From: JBGTIS01 sp041745535
GTDB lineage: Bacteria > Bacteroidota > Bacteroidia > Cytophagales > Cyclobacteriaceae
Assembly: GCA_041745535.1 (NCBI GenBank)
Contig: JBGTIS010000047.1
Coordinates: forward strand, 1-16,482
DNA: 16,482 nucleotides
Direction: 5' to 3'
Shown: piece after piece, positions 1 through 7,519 of the stretch
Position numbering within the stretch: position 1 is the first letter of the stretch
How the letters are laid out: every line of letters starts with the position of its first letter
Notes under the pieces: model-generated
Seen by the model: only the letters and a program-made list of their open reading frames with translations
Database searches by the model: none
What the model was told of the DNA's origin: nothing
Program-made: the position numbers and the translations under genes

Positions 1-685
1 CCTGCGGGATGATTACCTGCTCCGCCTGAACAGGATACTGAAAAGAGCCGATGAATTAGGCATGGTAGTGATTTTGGGTTATTTTTATTTTGGTCAGGAC
101 CAATACCTTACCGATGAAAAGGCGGTAATCAACGCGACGCATCAGGCCACCGACTGGCTATTGGACCAGGGCTACAGAAACGTAATGGTAGAGGTGAATA
201 ACGAATGTAATGTACGGTACGACCACGCCATTCTGCAACCCGAACGTGTGCATGAACTTATAAATCTGGTAAAAGGTAAACAAAAGGACGGGCATCGGTT
301 GCTGGTTAGTACCAGTTACGGAGGCGGTGAAATTCCTTTACCCAATGTGGTGGGGACCTCCGATTTTATCCTGCTGCATGGCAATGGTGTAAAAGACCCT
401 GAGCAGATCACCCGGATGGTGCGGCAAACCAGAAAGGTAAAAGGATATAAAACCATGCCCATTGTATTCAACGAAGACGATCATTTCGACTTCGATAAAG
501 CAGAAAACAACTTTGTAAGTGCCGTAAAAGCCCATGCCTCCTGGGGCTACTTCGACTATAGAATGGACGGCGAAGGATTTGAAGAAGGGTACCAGAGTGT
601 ACCCGTGGATTGGGGAATTAATTCCACCCGGAAAAAAGGCTTTTTCAATCTGTTAAAGGAAATAACTACCAGCAGTGACCGGTGA
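1..685 (+). CDS. Glycoside hydrolase, clan GH-A-like TIM barrel (3' part)
   Basis: The reading frame is already open at base 2 and ends with TGA at 683-685, so 227 C-terminal residues are visible and the start lies outside the window. The first residues (LRDDYLLRLNRILKRADELG) read as the helix before a barrel strand, and the in-frame ATG at 62 is internal. Two glutamates are placed as in retaining clan GH-A enzymes: VEVNNE (Glu codon 203-205), the usual Asn-Glu acid/base after strand 4, and PIVFNEDD (Glu codon 473-475), a candidate nucleophile after strand 7. A GH5/cellulase-like fold is therefore likely, but substrate and exact family cannot be read. No signal peptide can be judged because the N-terminus is missing. 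It converges on the AraC regulator gene and may belong to an operon upstream of the window. Confidence 0.7.
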   Translation, partial: LRDDYLLRLNRILKRADELGMVVILGYFYFGQDQYLTDEKAVINATHQATDWLLDQGYRNVMVEVNNECNVRYDHAILQPERVHELINLVKGKQKDGHRLLVSTSYGGGEIPLPNVVGTSDFILLHGNGVKDPEQITRMVRQTRKVKGYKTMPIVFNEDDHFDFDKAENNFVSAVKAHASWGYFDYRMDGEGFEEGYQSVPVDWGINSTRKKGFFNLLKEITTSSDR

Positions 686-697
686 TTAGCAGGTACC

Positions 698-749
698 CCA
701 GGTATTCAAAGAAATACCAGGCTGAAATACGCGAATTAATGCCTGGTAT
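698..749. terminator. Bidirectional hairpin terminator between convergent genes
   Basis: ATACCAGGC (714-722) and GCCTGGTAT (741-749) are perfect 9-bp inverted arms around an 18-nt loop. They start 4 bases past the regulator's stop codon (754-756) and about 28 bases past the hydrolase stop. On the minus strand the stem is followed at once by TTCTTTG, a modest U-tract. On the plus strand a T-rich stretch (TTTATTTTTT) follows some 10 bases later. A competing 6-bp stem (GGTATT 701-706 with AATACC 713-718) shares an arm. Function as a terminator is inferred from position and shape. Confidence 0.5.
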
Positions 750-753
750 ACCC

Positions 754-1617
754 TTATCGCTTTATTTTTTGTTTGTATTCACTGGGTGTCATGCCTGTAA
801 CTTTACGAAAATGCCGGTGGAAATTAGAAATGTTGTTGTAACCATTATAAAAACAGCATTGGGTAGTATTATATTCTCCTTCAATCAACATTTTACAGGC
901 GTTGCCTATGCGTACATCAATCAGAAAATTGGAGAATGTTTTTAAAGTTCGCTGTTTGAAGAACCGGCAAAAAGCGGTCGGTGACATATTCACTTTGGAA
1001 GATATTTCATTCAAAGTGATTTTCTCATGAAAGTTGACCATTACGTACTCAAATACGGCAGTGATCTTTTTATTATCTTCTGAAACAGAGTGTAAGGGAA
1101 TACTGGTTGTAGAAATTAAGCGAAGGTTATGTGCCTTTGAAATGGTATTTAAGATACCTATGAATTCCAGAAAACAATCAAATTTTTCAAGGTTCATCAT
1201 TCTGTTCAAACCTTTATAAACCTCACCGGCTACTTCACCATTTAATTTTATCCCATAGGCTGAATAATTCAGAAGTTTTTGCAGGGAACCTGCCTCAGGC
1301 AGCAGTTTAAAAATTGTCATGAGGGTATCCTGGCTAAAAAATACCGATATGGCGCGGGCATGGAGGTTTGGATTGTTATAGTAATTATCGGTATTCCTTA
1401 ACACATGCGGAATATTTTTCCCCACCAGAAAGACGTCACCTTTTGTGAATTCAGAAATAGTTTCTCCAATAAAAATCTGACCATCTCCTTCTATAATATA
1501 TGTCAACTGACAATCTTCATGAAAGTGAATCGGATCAAAAAAAAAGTTTAAGTCCCAGTATTCCAATCGTAACGACTCTTCATTTGATCTTGGTATTTTA
1601 AAGTAAAGGGGTTCCAT
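754..1617 (-). CDS. AraC family transcriptional regulator with N-terminal cupin
   Basis: This 287-residue protein is a two-domain DNA-binding regulator. Residues about 20-75 form an AraC-type cupin sensor (HFHEDCQLTYIIEGDGQIFI, then GDVFLVGKNIPHVL). Residues about 183-287 form the double helix-turn-helix domain, with a first helix pair around ITLNEISSKVNMSPTAFCRFF and the family signature near NGYNNISNFHRHFRKVTGMT. The length is normal for Bacteroidota members with a cupin sensor. The ATG (1615-1617) is the first good start and the protein begins directly with a plausible cupin lead-in. It is divergent from the serine dehydratase gene across 178 AT-rich bases, so that gene is the most obvious target, with the neighbouring DapA-family/symporter region a further candidate. 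Such regulators usually sense a sugar or small metabolite and activate nearby catabolic genes; the ligand here is unknown. A terminator hairpin lies just past the stop. Confidence 0.93.
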   Translation of the reverse strand: MEPLYFKIPRSNEESLRLEYWDLNFFFDPIHFHEDCQLTYIIEGDGQIFIGETISEFTKGDVFLVGKNIPHVLRNTDNYYNNPNLHARAISVFFSQDTLMTIFKLLPEAGSLQKLLNYSAYGIKLNGEVAGEVYKGLNRMMNLEKFDCFLEFIGILNTISKAHNLRLISTTSIPLHSVSEDNKKITAVFEYVMVNFHEKITLNEISSKVNMSPTAFCRFFKQRTLKTFSNFLIDVRIGNACKMLIEGEYNTTQCCFYNGYNNISNFHRHFRKVTGMTPSEYKQKIKR

Positions 1618-1795
1618 TTATGTATTGAATTTGTGGCTTATATAACAAATATGTTAAATATTAAGATACCAAATGCAAGCATAAAATGACATTTTTTACA
1701 AGATAGTATCAATATTGACTAAAATAAGTAAATATAAAAGCTATATTATTGTATATATTTATCAGTGAAGAATTCCACCTTTATTGATATATCAT
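1618..1795. promoter_or_regulatory. Divergent AT-rich control region, AraC regulator / serine dehydratase
   Basis: These 178 bases separate two divergent start codons and must hold both promoters. The stretch is strongly AT-rich. A small inverted repeat, TAACA (1643-1647) and TGTTA (1652-1656), lies about 26 bases before the regulator start. TTGACT at 1715-1720 resembles a sigma-70 -35 box but has no well-spaced partner. I found no exact TAnnTTTG box for either gene, so the promoters are placed by context only. No Shine-Dalgarno sequence is seen before the ATG at 1796. Confidence 0.4.
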
Positions 1796-3364
1796 ATGGA
1801 ACACTATCCCAGTATTTTTAACGATGTAATGGGCCCCATCATGCGGGGACCTTCCAGTTCCCACTGTGCGGCATCACTAAGAATAGGTCGTTTGTGCAGA
1901 TCATTGATGGATAATGAAATCACGGATATTCTCATAGAGTTTGATCCGGATGGTTCATTGGCTACCACCCATAAAAGCCAGGGATCAGACATGGGATTAT
2001 TTGGTGGGTTTCTGGGCTGGGAGGCTTTTGATGAACAGTTGAAATTTGCTGAAGATGCCATCAAGGGTGCGGGCATCCAGGTACATATCGATATTGTAGA
2101 TATTGGCGCCACCCATCCAAACACCTATAAAATCACCCTTACCAATACAAGGGAAACCCGACAGCTTACGGCTCTTTCCACCGGCGGAGGTATGATTGAA
2201 GTTATTGAGATTGATGGTGCCAGTGTATTTATGGCAGGAGATTATCATGAAATTCTGATTTATTGCAAAACGGGAAATGGCCTGAAAAATATTATAAACG
2301 CGGAAATGGAATATGATGAATTCCATTTACGGGAAGGCAGTGTTCGTTTTATTGAAATAAAATCACAACAGCCGCTGGATGATATATTGTATCAGAAACT
2401 TCTTGATCTTAACGATGTACTCTTTATCAGGCAGCTTTCTCCGGTACTTCCGATTCTATCCAGAAAAAATCTGCAGGTACCCTTTATTACCTGCGAAGAA
2501 ATGTTGCGCTTTAATGAAGATGAAGATCTGGCGTTATGGGAACTTGCCGTTAAATATGAAAGTATGCGGGGAAATATCTCACCAGATGAGGTTTGGAACA
2601 GAATGAAAGAGATCGCGAATATTATGAAATCCTCCATCAGTGCCGGCCTCAAAGGCACCGAATACGCTGATCGGATTTTAGGCTGTCAGTCTGTGAACTT
2701 TAAACAAAAGATGGATGACAATCACCTGATGGGCGGAGACCTTTCCAATCGGATTATCCTGTTTGTTACGGCCATGATGGAAGTGAAAAGTTCGATGGGC
2801 GTAATTGTGGCAGCACCCACAGCCGGCTCCTGTGGCGTAGTGCCCGGAGCCCTGATTGGCACTGCTTCCTCACTGGGTCTTGACGAAGACGCGGTGATCA
2901 GGGCACTGCTTGCCGCAGGCATCATTGGAGTATTCATAGCCGCTCATGCCACCTTTGCGGCGGAAGTAGGTGGGTGCCAGGCCGAATGCGGATCGGGCTC
3001 CGGAATGGCTGCGGCTGCCCTTGTGGGTATGGCCAACGGTTCTTTACACCAATCGCTGGGTGCTGCTTCCATCGCATTGCAAAACTGCCTGGGTATGATC
3101 TGCGATCCGGTCGCCAATCGGGTGGAAGCCCCTTGTCTGGGGAAAAATGTAATGGCTGCCACCAATGCTCTCTCCTGTGCCAATATGGCGCTCGCGGGAT
3201 ACGACCATCTGATTCCGCTGGATGAGGTGATCGATACCATGAATCAGGTTGGTCAAAGCATTCCTAATACACTCAGATGCACCTCGCTGGGAGGTTTGTC
3301 CATTACCAAAACTTCTAAAGAAATTGAGGAAAGGCTGAATCAACGCATGTTTAAGAGCTGTTAA
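1796..3364 (+). CDS. sdaA: L-serine dehydratase (ammonia-lyase), [4Fe-4S], single chain
   Basis: This cytoplasmic enzyme is predicted to convert L-serine to pyruvate and ammonia with a [4Fe-4S] cluster instead of PLP. The N-terminal beta domain has the GPSSSHC motif (residues 18-24); the C-terminal alpha domain begins near residue 265 and has PTAGSCG (341-347). Cluster-ligand cysteines are recognised as Cys394 (EVGGCQ), Cys436 (ICDP) and Cys447 (APC). Their spacings, 42 and 11, match those I recall for the Legionella enzyme. The last residue is cysteine (Cys522), as in enzymes where the C-terminal Cys folds into the active site. At 522 residues it is longer than the usual single-chain type (about 450-460); the excess lies mainly around residues 135-260 and part of it (130-175) looks ACT-like. 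ATG 1796 is preferred over TTG 1784 because MEHYPSIFNDVMGPI matches the family's usual N-terminus. It is divergent from the AraC gene and convergent with the peptidase gene. A related hydroxy-amino-acid substrate is not excluded. Confidence 0.9.
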   Translation: MEHYPSIFNDVMGPIMRGPSSSHCAASLRIGRLCRSLMDNEITDILIEFDPDGSLATTHKSQGSDMGLFGGFLGWEAFDEQLKFAEDAIKGAGIQVHIDIVDIGATHPNTYKITLTNTRETRQLTALSTGGGMIEVIEIDGASVFMAGDYHEILIYCKTGNGLKNIINAEMEYDEFHLREGSVRFIEIKSQQPLDDILYQKLLDLNDVLFIRQLSPVLPILSRKNLQVPFITCEEMLRFNEDEDLALWELAVKYESMRGNISPDEVWNRMKEIANIMKSSISAGLKGTEYADRILGCQSVNFKQKMDDNHLMGGDLSNRIILFVTAMMEVKSSMGVIVAAPTAGSCGVVPGALIGTASSLGLDEDAVIRALLAAGIIGVFIAAHATFAAEVGGCQAECGSGSGMAAAALVGMANGSLHQSLGAASIALQNCLGMICDPVANRVEAPCLGKNVMAATNALSCANMALAGYDHLIPLDEVIDTMNQVGQSIPNTLRCTSLGGLSITKTSKEIEERLNQRMFKSC

Positions 3365-3370
3365 AGCGCG

Positions 3371-4762
3371 TCAGAAACTGCTTCTCACTTCCTCTATATC
3401 AGCCACACTGCGGGGCAAGGGTTTTCCTAACTGTCGGCTCCCGGCAGGGGTAATCAAAAAATCATCCTCCATACGGATGCCGCCAAAGTCTTTGAATGCC
3501 TCCACTTTATCATAATTGATGAAGTCGGCATTTTTATGGGTGCTTTGCCATAAATCGATGAGTTCGGGAATCATATAAATGCCTGGCTCTACCGTGAGCA
3601 CAAAACCTGCCTCCAAAGCTTTACCCAGGCGCAGAGATTTCAGTCCAAACGCTTTACTTTGTGTGAGTGCCGGGGTATATCCCACATACTGCTCACCCAT
3701 ATTTTCCATATCATGTACATCCAGCCCCATCATATGCCCGAGCCCACATTGGAAGAACAGGGTATGGGCTCCTGCCTGCACCGCTTCATGGCTATCACCC
3801 TTCATTAATCCGATTGCTTTCAGCCCGTCCACCAGCGCTGTACAGGCGAGCAGATGAATATCTTTGAACAGCACTCCCGGTTGTAATGCCGCTATGGCCG
3901 TTTGGTGCGCTTTAAGAATAATTTCGTACACTGCTTTTTGCCTGGCATCAAACTTCGGGCTTACCGGGAAGGTGCGGGTAAGATCACTGGCATAATGCAT
4001 AGGGGTTTCAGCGCCGCAATCGCACAACAACATCTGCCCTTTTGCAAGGGAGTTATGGTAACTGTGATTGTGAAGAATCTGGCCATTTACAGTAAGGATG
4101 GGGGGGAAAGAAATAGTACCGCCCGCAGCTAAGGCGATATTGTATATCCGGCCCAGCAGTTCGGCTTCTTTCATGCCTGCTTTCGCGGAACGCATCACTT
4201 CCATTTGCATGTCAACGGCCACATCAATCGCCTTTTCAATTTCAACGATCTCCTCATCATGCTTATAAGAACGCTGATTAATAATAGCCCTCGTTAATTC
4301 TACAGAGGCGTGCTGCGACAGCGCGGTACGGGAAAGCCCCAGCCAATCGCTTAACTGATTTTCATTTTCAGGCCGGTAAGGAGCTATAAAGTGAATCTTC
4401 TGATGCGTTGAAAGTGCTTTTTGAATAACACTGGTGAGGTGCGTAAGCGGATGGCAGGTTGAGATTCCCGCATTGGCTGCCAGTTCGCGCATCGAAGGTT
4501 GCTGACCCTCCCATATAATGTTCTCTAATTCAATGTCATTACCAAATAATGCCTCGGTATCATTGTCCACATCTATAATACCAATTAAATCGGGTTGGTC
4601 CAGGCCGAAATAATACAAAAAGTTACTATCCTGACGAAAGGGATAGTGGTTATCCGCGTAATTGATACTGCTGTTGGTATTTCCCGGAAACAAAACCAGC
4701 CCTGTACCCAGTTGTTTCTGTAATACCTGCCTTCGGTTTATATAAATCTGACGGTCAAACAT
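3371..4762 (-). CDS. pepP: Xaa-Pro aminopeptidase (M24B), cytoplasmic
   Basis: This 463-residue metallopeptidase is predicted to release the N-terminal residue from peptides with proline at position 2. The N-terminal creatinase/APP domain (1-165) contains YPFRQDSNFLYYFGLDQPD, typical of aminopeptidase P. The C-terminal pita-bread domain carries all five metal ligands: Asp248 (CDCGAE), Asp260 (SDLTRT), His343 (GLGHMMGLDVHD), Glu392 (TVEPGIY) and Glu432 (GIRMEDD). There is no signal peptide, so it acts in the cytoplasm. Possible starts are GTG 4786, ATG 4777 and ATG 4762. I chose 4762 because MFDRQIYINRRQ fits family N-termini and leaves a 4-base gap to the upstream gene's stop; 4777 would overlap that gene by 11 bases. 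It is the second gene of a tight operon with the DapA-family enzyme, so translational coupling is likely. A prolidase (dipeptidase) role is less likely but possible. Confidence 0.92.
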   Translation of the reverse strand: MFDRQIYINRRQVLQKQLGTGLVLFPGNTNSSINYADNHYPFRQDSNFLYYFGLDQPDLIGIIDVDNDTEALFGNDIELENIIWEGQQPSMRELAANAGISTCHPLTHLTSVIQKALSTHQKIHFIAPYRPENENQLSDWLGLSRTALSQHASVELTRAIINQRSYKHDEEIVEIEKAIDVAVDMQMEVMRSAKAGMKEAELLGRIYNIALAAGGTISFPPILTVNGQILHNHSYHNSLAKGQMLLCDCGAETPMHYASDLTRTFPVSPKFDARQKAVYEIILKAHQTAIAALQPGVLFKDIHLLACTALVDGLKAIGLMKGDSHEAVQAGAHTLFFQCGLGHMMGLDVHDMENMGEQYVGYTPALTQSKAFGLKSLRLGKALEAGFVLTVEPGIYMIPELIDLWQSTHKNADFINYDKVEAFKDFGGIRMEDDFLITPAGSRQLGKPLPRSVADIEEVRSSF

Positions 4763-4766
4763 GCTG

Positions 4767-5708
4767 TTACTGACCATTGTAAACACGATGATTATCCAGT
4801 ATCAGGTATTGGGGCAGGTTGGGCCTGCTGGCGATGCCGCTATTGATGATTTTCAAAACCCGCTCCCTTTCTTTTCCTGAGAGGGGGCGGCGGGGTTTTC
4901 TAACGTATTCCGTTCCCAACCCGGTTATTACTTCTGCCAGTTTGATATTCTGAACCAACTGGGGTGAAACATCCAGCTCAAGCAAAGGGAAAAACCACCT
5001 GAATATTTTAACAGCTTCCTGAATCTGGTTGGCAACTACCAGTCGGTATATGGCTACCGTTTCTTCAGGAAACGCGCACCCCAGACCTGCCACCCATCCA
5101 TCGGCACCCATCACCAGGTTTTCCAGGGCCAGGGTATCCACGCCACTTAATATCTTATATCGGTTTCCAAAACGGTTGATCAGTTTGGTGATGTTGGTTA
5201 CATCTCTGGACGATTCCTTGATGGCCTGGATATTATCATGGCTCGCCAATTCCTCAAACATATCCAGCGTTATATTAATACCGTAATCTATCGGATTGTT
5301 ATAAATAATAATCGGCAAATCGGTGGCAGCCGCTACCGTTTTAAAATACGTTACGGTTTCCTCATCAGTGGCTTTGTATCGCATCGGGGGAAGCATCATA
5401 ATACCACTGGCGCCACATACCTCGGCATTTTCTGCCAGCTTTACGGCACTTTTAGTGGTTTGCTCCGCGATATTCAATATAACAGGCACTTTTCCCTCAA
5501 CTACCTGAATGGTATGTTTCACCAATACATCCTTTTCTTCTTTAGAAAGAGAGCTTGCTTCTCCCAGGGTTCCGCCCAGTATAACCCCATCGATCCCGGC
5601 CTCAAGTTGGGCACATACATTCCTCTCAAAAACCTTCAGGTCCAGTTGATCATCTTTGGTAAATTTCGTAGTTAGTGCCGGATAAATTCCTTGCCAATTG
5701 ACCTTCAT
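4767..5708 (-). CDS. DapA-family class I lyase/deaminase, possibly hydroxyproline pathway
   Basis: This 313-residue protein belongs to the DHDPS/N-acetylneuraminate lyase superfamily of TIM-barrel Schiff-base enzymes. Visible features are GGTLGE (45-50, the substrate carboxylate-binding loop), Tyr136 (IIIYNNP) and the Schiff-base Lys164 (AIKESS). Length is normal. It is unlikely to be the biosynthetic DapA, because it is co-transcribed with a proline-specific peptidase and lies in a catabolic setting. The pattern LPPMRY, DYGINIT, then LVQNIKLAEVITGLGTEYVR near the C-terminus resembles, from memory, DapA-like 1-pyrroline-4-hydroxy-2-carboxylate deaminases of bacterial trans-4-hydroxy-L-proline catabolism, which yield a 2-oxoglutarate semialdehyde. 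That assignment is inference. Alternatives are a 2-keto-3-deoxy sugar acid aldolase or N-acetylneuraminate lyase. It is the first gene of the operon. A TACTTTTG box 40 bases upstream may be its promoter. Confidence 0.9.
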   Translation of the reverse strand: MKVNWQGIYPALTTKFTKDDQLDLKVFERNVCAQLEAGIDGVILGGTLGEASSLSKEEKDVLVKHTIQVVEGKVPVILNIAEQTTKSAVKLAENAEVCGASGIMMLPPMRYKATDEETVTYFKTVAAATDLPIIIYNNPIDYGINITLDMFEELASHDNIQAIKESSRDVTNITKLINRFGNRYKILSGVDTLALENLVMGADGWVAGLGCAFPEETVAIYRLVVANQIQEAVKIFRWFFPLLELDVSPQLVQNIKLAEVITGLGTEYVRKPRRPLSGKERERVLKIINSGIASRPNLPQYLILDNHRVYNGQ

Positions 5709-5981
5709 AAAGTTAAAATTAAAAGTGAATTTAAAACCCTGTTATAACAAAAGTAAGATTAATTCATTCAGGGTATTTGCTATATATTATCAATTTGCGA
5801 TACTATGTTAACCACGATTTGCACACAGTTAAATAAACCTTTACTTTCATTTTGAATTGAAGCAGCGGCATATTTTAATCAGGATTTGTGATTCGGATTC
5901 GTACAAATGAATTGCTCCAATAGTAGATTTTAAAATAACGTATACGCAGACTCCCATCTTTTTATTTGTACAAATTGTATT
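5709..5981. promoter_or_regulatory. Divergent control region, lyase operon / symporter
   Basis: These 273 bases hold the promoters of two divergent units and no credible gene. ATTTGTACAAAT at 5964-5975 is a perfect 12-base palindrome ending 6 bases before the symporter ATG. Its half GTACAAAT recurs at 5901-5908, and an ATTTGT half lies at 5884-5889, so ATTTGT/ACAAAT occurs four times in about 90 bases. This looks like a possible operator for a dimeric regulator that would control the symporter. The sequence does not show which regulator. Confidence 0.4.
5748..5755 (-). promoter_or_regulatory. Candidate Bacteroidota -7 box for the lyase/peptidase operon
   Basis: Read on the minus strand the bases are TACTTTTG, an exact match to the TAnnTTTG consensus used by the main Bacteroidota sigma factor. 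It lies 40 bases before the ATG at 5708, a normal leader length. No TTG/TTTG -33 element is present at the expected spacing, so support is partial. An activator could compensate for a poor -33 element. Confidence 0.35.
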
Positions 5982-7475
5982 ATGATATACATAGTAATTG
6001 TTTCAGTTTATACCCTATCCCTGATCCTGGTTTGTCTCTTCAAAAGTCGTGGAATTACCACCCAGGACGATTTTATGGTTGCCGGCCGAAGCGTACCCGT
6101 ATCCACGCTGGTCGCCACACTGGCCTGTACCTGGATCGGTTCGGGGAGCTTATTCGGCACAGCCGGCTTAACATTTAGAATGGGATTCTCCGAATTGTGG
6201 TTCTCGGTAGGGGCATGGGTGGGTATTCTGATTATTTATCTGATCGCTTCCAGGGTAAGAAAACTGGCGCAATACACCCTTACCGATCTGCTCGAAAAAC
6301 GATACAACCGAACCGCCCGCATTCTGGGAACCATTACTATTGTGATCGCCTACCTGGTAATTGCCGGCTACCAGTTTAAAGGCGGGGGCCGTTTGATTAA
6401 CATACTTACGGAAGGGGCCATCAGCATTGATGTAGGCGTGCTGATTTCGTGCGCGGTAATTGTAGCTCTGACGATGCTGGCGGGCATGGTATCCATTGTT
6501 TCTATTGATATTATCAACGGCGTTATTATGCTGGCGGCCATGCTGATTACCTTTCCGGTAATTGTAAGCGGTTATGGTGGGTGGGACAGCGTGGTACAAA
6601 CCATCGCCGCAAAAAATCCGGATTATTTATCCATGTTTAAGGGCAATGATGTTTGGTGGGTAATTGGCATCATCTTACCTACTTTTTTACTGTTGCTGAG
6701 TGAAAGCAGCATTTACCAAAAATTCTCTTCGGCCAAAGATGAAAAATCAGCGAAGCAGGCCGTGATTGGAATGTTTACCGCTGTAGTGATTATCGAATTC
6801 CTGATGTGCGCCATCGCCATTGTAGGTTATGCCATTTACGCGGAAGACCCAAGATTTTTCTATGCCGATGGAAGTATCAATCAGGGTATGGCAGAAGAAA
6901 TTATCCTTCGGATTGGTTATGAGCAACTTCCCCCAGCTTTGGGCGCTTTACTGTTCGCGGCTGGCACCGCCATTATTATTTCCACTGGCAATACTTTTCT
7001 GATGGTTACCTCCACGAATGTTACGCGTGACTTTTTTCAAACTTTTTTCTGGAAGAGCGCCACTTATCAGCAGCTCGTCACCTTGCAGCGGGTCATTATC
7101 GCAGTGATCGGGGTACTCGCCTTTCTGCTGGTCAGCCAATTTGAAACCATTTTAGAAATGGCCCTGATTGCTTATACCATGATAGGGGCCTCGCTGGCAC
7201 CGGCCCTTATCGTTCCTTTCTTCTGGAAGCGCGTAACCAAACAGGGAGGCGTAGCTTCTATAGCCGCTTCCATGGCAACCGTACTACTTATTTCACTGGT
7301 TAACAAGCTTCTTGAAAGCCATGGCAGTAGTGCAGGCTTTCTGGGTATCACGTTTCCCATTGCGCCAGATTACATTGCTATTCCCGCATTTGTTATTTCA
7401 GTTACCACCCTGGTGCTGGTGAGCCTGGCGACGCCGAAACCACCCGAAGCGGTTTGGAAGCCATTTATGAAATAA
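5982..7475 (+). CDS. Sodium:solute symporter (SSS family)
   Basis: This 497-residue inner-membrane protein reads as a LeuT-fold sodium/solute symporter. It is almost entirely hydrophobic segments, about 13 by eye, and starts directly with a membrane helix (MIYIVIVSVYTLSLILVCLF). The family pattern follows: TQDDFMVAGRSVPV after helix 1, then ATLACTWIGSGSLFGTAG in the sodium/substrate helix region, and YTLTDLLEKRYN after helix 3. The length is typical (480-550). The substrate cannot be read. Neighbouring proline peptidases and the DapA-family enzyme suggest an amino acid such as proline or hydroxyproline; sialic acid or another organic acid carried by this family remains possible. It is divergent from the lyase operon, has a 12-bp palindrome just before its start, and converges on the DPP-IV gene with 44 bases between. 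The ATG at 5982 is the only sensible start; no Shine-Dalgarno sequence is visible. Confidence 0.93.
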   Translation: MIYIVIVSVYTLSLILVCLFKSRGITTQDDFMVAGRSVPVSTLVATLACTWIGSGSLFGTAGLTFRMGFSELWFSVGAWVGILIIYLIASRVRKLAQYTLTDLLEKRYNRTARILGTITIVIAYLVIAGYQFKGGGRLINILTEGAISIDVGVLISCAVIVALTMLAGMVSIVSIDIINGVIMLAAMLITFPVIVSGYGGWDSVVQTIAAKNPDYLSMFKGNDVWWVIGIILPTFLLLLSESSIYQKFSSAKDEKSAKQAVIGMFTAVVIIEFLMCAIAIVGYAIYAEDPRFFYADGSINQGMAEEIILRIGYEQLPPALGALLFAAGTAIIISTGNTFLMVTSTNVTRDFFQTFFWKSATYQQLVTLQRVIIAVIGVLAFLLVSQFETILEMALIAYTMIGASLAPALIVPFFWKRVTKQGGVASIAASMATVLLISLVNKLLESHGSSAGFLGITFPIAPDYIAIPAFVISVTTLVLVSLATPKPPEAVWKPFMK

Positions 7476-7519
7476 ATACTGAAATTTATGTAACCAAATG
7501 GTATTATCGGGCTTTACAG

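Noticed and set aside
1715..1720. TTGACT as a sigma-70 -35 box for the serine dehydratase
   Set aside because: Bacteroidota use a different consensus and no suitable second element lies at the right spacing.
1784..1795. TTG at 1784 as the serine dehydratase start
   Set aside because: ATG at 1796 gives the family-typical N-terminus and there is no ribosome site favouring TTG.
4767..7475. Sialic acid catabolism (NanA-type lyase with a sialic acid SSS symporter)
   Set aside because: Fold families fit, but no epimerase, kinase or sialidase gene is nearby, and the lyase shares its operon with a proline-specific aminopeptidase. Kept as an alternative only.
7476..7519. Terminator between the convergent symporter and DPP-IV genes
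   Set aside because: Only a 4-bp stem (ACCA/TGGT) is visible in the 44-base gap.
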